Notes under the pieces: generated by a model
What the model was told of the DNA's origin: nothing
The model's database searches: none
What the model saw: the letters and a program-made list of their open reading frames with translations, nothing else
Program-made: the position numbers and the translations under genes
DNA from: Pelistega sp.
GTDB lineage: Bacteria > Pseudomonadota > Gammaproteobacteria > Burkholderiales > Burkholderiaceae_B
Direction of reading: 5' to 3'
Assembly: GCA_030538255.1 (NCBI GenBank)
Contig: JAUNUI010000003.1
Coordinates: 51,348-98,766 of the forward strand
Length of the DNA stretch: 47,419 nucleotides
Part shown: positions 44,444 to 47,419 of the stretch, one piece after another
Layout: every line of letters starts with the position of its first letter
Numbering within the stretch: position 1 is the first letter of the stretch

Positions 44444-44452
44444 GGCTTGGTT

Positions 44453-45250
44453 ATGACATTTGAGAATATTCAGTTCTCTATTCAGGATGGGATTGCGCGC
44501 TTAGTGCTTAACCGTCCTGACAAGATGAATAGCTTCACCACCGCTATGCATGAAGAATTGCGTGTGGCCTTAGATCAGGTTCAGGCTGATACATCGGTGC
44601 GTGTTTTGGTCTTAAGCGGCGCAGGTCGTGGCTTCTGTGCGGGTCAAGATCTGTCCGACCCTGCTGTGAGCTATACCCCAGGTCAAGCCACAGCGGACTT
44701 AGGTAATGTGGTTGAGCGTGATTATAAGCCACTTATTCTACGCCTACAGAATTTACGTGTGCCAACGATCGCGGCGGTGAATGGTGTCGCCGCAGGTGCT
44801 GGCGTTAGTTTAGCCTTAGCCTGCGATATGGTGGTGGCTAAGCAATCAGCTTCATTTATCCAAGCTTTCTCTAAAGTGGGTTTGATTCCTGATACAGGTG
44901 GCACCTGGTTCTTGCCACAACGCGTCGGTATGGCACGTGCCATGGGTTTAGCGTTCCTGGCCGATAAACTCTCAGCGGCGCAAGCGGCAGAGTGGGGCTT
45001 GATTTGGCAGTGCATTGAAGATGCGCAATTTGATGAGGCTGTGCAAAACTTAGCTACGCGCTTAGCGACGGCACCGACCAAGGCTTTAGTGCGGATCCGT
45101 CAGGCTATGCAGGGCTCATTAAGTCATAGCTTAGAGCAGCAACTTAGTATGGAAGCGGGCTTTATGCGCGAGTTGGGTCATAGCGCCGATTATATCGAAG
45201 GAGTTGAGTCTTTCTTAGCAAAGCGTGCTCCACAGTTTACAGGGAAATAA
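44453..45250 (+). CDS. paaG: PaaG, ring-1,2-epoxyphenylacetyl-CoA isomerase
   Basis: A 265-aa crotonase-fold enzyme that converts ring-1,2-epoxyphenylacetyl-CoA to oxepin-CoA. GAGRGFCAGQDLSDP and GVAAGAGVSLALACD form the oxyanion hole, and the acidic residue lies in GLIPDTGGTWFLPQRVG. The ATG at 44453 is chosen (MTFENIQF) with AAGG 8 nt upstream; a TTG six bases earlier is possible but less likely. It starts 9 nt after the paaN stop. Confidence 0.93.
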   Translation: MTFENIQFSIQDGIARLVLNRPDKMNSFTTAMHEELRVALDQVQADTSVRVLVLSGAGRGFCAGQDLSDPAVSYTPGQATADLGNVVERDYKPLILRLQNLRVPTIAAVNGVAAGAGVSLALACDMVVAKQSASFIQAFSKVGLIPDTGGTWFLPQRVGMARAMGLAFLADKLSAAQAAEWGLIWQCIEDAQFDEAVQNLATRLATAPTKALVRIRQAMQGSLSHSLEQQLSMEAGFMRELGHSADYIEGVESFLAKRAPQFTGK

Positions 45251-45254
45251 GTTC

Positions 45255-45812
45255 ATGAGTGAAGTTAATGTAAAGGCCGATTCGGCGCCAAGTTCGGTTC
45301 AAGGTTCAACGTTAAGCTCAGTGCCGAGCTCAGTAACGAGCTCAACGCTAAGTTCAGCGTCAAGTATGACACCAAGTTCTGTACCGAGCGACCCGCAGGA
45401 ACTTGCGCAAGCGAGTGCTGCAGCCATGTATGAGCGTGACCATGCGGCGCATAGCTTAGCGATCAAGATTGATCAAGTGGCACCAGGTACAGCTGAGCTC
45501 AGCATGAAAGTACGTAAAGATATGGTGAACGGTCATGATATCTGTCATGGGGGCATGATCTTCTGCTTAGCGGATACGGCTTTTGCCTATTCTTGCAATA
45601 GCTATAATCGCGTGACTGTGGCTTCAGGCTGCACGATTGAATTTGTGCGTCCAGGCATGTTGGGCGATGTGCTAACAGCACGTGCCGTAGAGCGCAGCTT
45701 ATCACGTCGTACCGGGGTGTATGACGTCGAAGTGACGAATCAGGATGGTAAAACTATCGCCTTGTTCCGTGGCAAGAGTGCGCGCTTAGAGGGTGAGGTT
45801 ATTGGTAGTTAA
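45255..45812 (+). CDS. paaI: PaaI-type hot-dog thioesterase with a Ser/Thr repeat N-terminus
   Basis: A 185-aa protein. Residues about 48-185 form a hot-dog acyl-CoA thioesterase of PaaI type (NGHDICHGGMIFCLADTAFAYSCNS with the catalytic Asp; VASGCTIEFVRPGMLGD). The usual family length is about 140 aa. The extra N-terminus (about 12-46) is a Ser/Thr/Pro repeat with a 36-nt DNA period. The ATG at 45255 follows an AGGG site inside the paaG end. An internal ATG at 45367 is a possible alternative start but lacks a site. PaaI is thought to release CoA from stalled pathway intermediates. Confidence 0.92.
   Translation: MSEVNVKADSAPSSVQGSTLSSVPSSVTSSTLSSASSMTPSSVPSDPQELAQASAAAMYERDHAAHSLAIKIDQVAPGTAELSMKVRKDMVNGHDICHGGMIFCLADTAFAYSCNSYNRVTVASGCTIEFVRPGMLGDVLTARAVERSLSRRTGVYDVEVTNQDGKTIALFRGKSARLEGEVIGS
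45288..45395 (+). repeat. 36-bp minisatellite within the paaI-like gene
   Basis: Units start at 45288, 45324 and 45360 (the third partial). They encode PSSVQGSTLSSV, PSSVTSSTLSSA and SSMTPSSVPSDP. A finer 12-nt (4-residue) period is also visible. The reading frame stays open. Confidence 0.8.
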
Positions 45813-45859
45813 TAGGTGAAACCTGAGTAACAGCCAAATCCAATTGAGTACACAAGCAG

Positions 45860-45892
45860 GCTAAGTCGCATGAATAATGAATGTGACTTAGC
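45860..45892 (+). other. Hairpin in the paaI-paaK gap
   Basis: GCTAAGTCGCAT (45860-45871) pairs with ATGTGACTTAGC (45881-45892) over 12 bp with one G-U pair and a 9-nt loop. No T-run follows. It may be an RNA processing or stability element in the operon. Confidence 0.5.
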
Positions 45893-46043
45893 AGGAACGA
45901 GATACGTAGTAGGAAAAAGTGCGAGCGAAAGAAGTAGTACGTTAGCGATAACTAGTACAAAAGATTGACATCGTGTGAACAAAGATAAGTCGCACGAAAA
46001 CAATCAGCAAAGAATTAAATATTGAGACAAATCAAGGATACAT

Positions 46044-47369
46044 ATGACAACTTACAAAGCAGACCTAGGTGCCTTAGATCCGATTGAAAAAGCCAGTCGT
46101 GATGAAATTGAAGCCTTGCAGTTAGAGCGCTTAAAGTGGACCTTAAACCACGCATATAACAATGTGCCACATCATAAGCAAGCCTTCGATGCGAAGGGTG
46201 TACACCCAGATGATTTAAAAACTTTAGCGGATCTGTCGAAGTTCCCATTTATGGTGAAGACTGACTTACGCGATCATTATCCATTCGGCCTATTTGCCGT
46301 ACCAACCAATAAGCTATCTCGCTTGCATGCCTCATCAGGTACAACAGGTAAGCCAGTGGTGGTGGGCTATACCGAGAATGACCTCGATAACTGGGCGAAC
46401 TTAGTGGCTCGTTCAATCCGTGCAGCGGGTGGTCGTCCTGGCGATATGTTGCATAACGCTTATGGCTACGGCATGTTTACCGGTGGTTTAGGTGCTCACT
46501 ATGGTGCAGAGCGATTAGGTTGTACTGTGGTACCTATGTCAGGTGGTCAGACTGAGAAGCAAGTTCAACAGATTATGGACTTTAGACCGAACATCATTAT
46601 GGTTACACCTTCGTATTCATTAGTGATTGCCGAAGAGTTCGAGCGTCAAGGCATTAGCGCCAATGAAAACCCCTTGAAGATTGGTATTTTCGGTGCCGAG
46701 CCTTGGGGTGAAGGTATGCGTAAAGAAATCGAGAAGAAGCTCGGTCTAGATGCAATTGATATCTACGGCTTAACCGAAGTGATGGGCCCTGGTGTTGCTT
46801 GTGAATGTATCGAGACCAAAGATGGTCCCGTGATTTGGGAAGATCATTTCTTAGCCGAAATTATTGACCCAGAAACAGGCGAAGTTCTGCCTGATGGTGA
46901 AGAAGGTGAACTAGTGTTCACTTCATTGACGAAGGAAGCCTTCCCAGTGATTCGTTACCGCACGAAAGACTTAACTCGCTTATTACCACCAACAGCGCGT
47001 TCATTCCGTCGACTCGGTAAATTAGTTGGCCGCTCTGACGATATGTTGATTATTCGTGGTGTGAACGTGTTCCCAAGTCAGATTGAAGAGCAGATTCTAC
47101 GCGATCCATTATTGAATGGTACTTACCGCTTAGTGCTATCGCGCAATGGTCACTTGGATGAAGTCGAAGTGATGTGTGAGCTGCAACAAGCCGTGTCGGA
47201 TAGCTTGAATGAAGATCGTATTAAGAACATGAGCAAGGAATTGCAACATCGGATTAAGACGATTGTAGGGATTTCGACCAAGGTATCGATTATGCCATTT
47301 GACTCGATTCCACGTACTCAGATGGGCAAAGCACGTCGTGTCTTCGATACGCGTCCGAAATTAGTATAA
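46044..47369 (+). CDS. paaK: Phenylacetate-CoA ligase
   Basis: A 441-aa AMP-forming ligase that activates phenylacetate to phenylacetyl-CoA, the first step of the pathway. The ATP-binding loop is HASSGTTGKPVV (95-106), followed by YGYGMFTGGLGAHYGAE, the acid motif YGLTEVMGPGVACEC (about 246-260) and the C-terminal VGRSDDMLIIRGVNVFPSQIEEQIL. AAGGA lies before the ATG. It follows paaI by 231 nt. The ring-oxygenase genes paaABCDE are not seen and may lie to the right. Confidence 0.96.
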   Translation: MTTYKADLGALDPIEKASRDEIEALQLERLKWTLNHAYNNVPHHKQAFDAKGVHPDDLKTLADLSKFPFMVKTDLRDHYPFGLFAVPTNKLSRLHASSGTTGKPVVVGYTENDLDNWANLVARSIRAAGGRPGDMLHNAYGYGMFTGGLGAHYGAERLGCTVVPMSGGQTEKQVQQIMDFRPNIIMVTPSYSLVIAEEFERQGISANENPLKIGIFGAEPWGEGMRKEIEKKLGLDAIDIYGLTEVMGPGVACECIETKDGPVIWEDHFLAEIIDPETGEVLPDGEEGELVFTSLTKEAFPVIRYRTKDLTRLLPPTARSFRRLGKLVGRSDDMLIIRGVNVFPSQIEEQILRDPLLNGTYRLVLSRNGHLDEVEVMCELQQAVSDSLNEDRIKNMSKELQHRIKTIVGISTKVSIMPFDSIPRTQMGKARRVFDTRPKLV

Positions 47370-47397
47370 GTTTGAATTAGCTGCGCTGCGTATTTAC

Positions 47398-47419
47398 GCG
47401 GTAAGTATGCGGTAAGTAT
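47398..47419 (+). repeat. 11-bp tandem repeat at the window end
   Basis: GCGGTAAGTAT occurs at 47398-47408 and 47409-47419, just after paaK, and may continue beyond the window. Confidence 0.5.

Noticed and set aside
1-47419. Insertion sequences, tRNA and rRNA genes
   Set aside because: No transposase-like protein, terminal inverted repeats with target duplications, or recognisable tRNA/rRNA sequence was seen.

Overview
The window reads as a chromosomal segment of a low-to-mid GC betaproteobacterium, most likely of the Alcaligenaceae/Burkholderiales type. The main reasons are six Bug/TctC-type periplasmic binding proteins, which are strongly expanded in that group, LysR regulators beside CoA-transferase and acyl-CoA dehydrogenase genes, and a betaproteobacterial-style paaN-paaG-paaI-paaK cluster. 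The genus cannot be fixed from the sequence alone.

Layout. Bases 1-6276 are the leader-distal part of a very long type I-E CRISPR array: 102 recognisable 29-nt repeats with 32-33-nt spacers, decaying at the right end into an inverted repeat core. No cas gene is in the window, and the leader should lie to the left. A cytochrome P450 (6572-7753) and a convergent MFS transporter (8267-9493) follow. From 10137 to 18607 lie a CaiB-type CoA-transferase, a MaoC-fold protein, a two-gene acyl-CoA dehydrogenase pair, three Bug proteins and a LysR regulator, then an HpaF-like tautomerase (18786) and a PepSY protein with an Asp-rich tail (19441). A minus-strand SDR / hydratase-2 / CaiB operon (20193-23443) is divergent from a LysR gene (23624). 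A Tat-type Bug protein (24949), cstA plus a ybdD-like gene (26748-29206), a minus-strand Bug / two-subunit CoA-transferase operon (29370-31719), another Bug gene (32091) and a thiolase-like/DUF35 pair (33373-34934) come next. A YkvI-like permease (35452), a second acyl-CoA dehydrogenase pair with an enoyl-CoA hydratase (36825-40193), a small membrane protein, and the phenylacetate genes paaX (minus) and paaN-paaG-paaI-paaK (plus) fill the rest.

How the genes work together. Much of the window is a catabolic region for carboxylic and aromatic acids. Binding proteins capture substrates, CoA-transferases and PaaK make CoA thioesters, acyl-CoA dehydrogenase pairs desaturate them, MaoC/enoyl-CoA hydratases hydrate them, SDR or ALDH enzymes oxidise them, and thiolase-type enzymes may cleave them. 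LysR and PaaX proteins provide local control.

The most unusual feature is a repeated pattern at gene ends. The last codons plus the stop codon of several unrelated genes are copied, degenerately, in tandem downstream. The clearest case is seven copies of a ~37-bp unit after the hydratase gene at 21622. Similar cases follow genes ending at 8267 (minus), 18607, 24556, 29206 and 40193. A 36-bp minisatellite also sits inside the paaI-like coding region.
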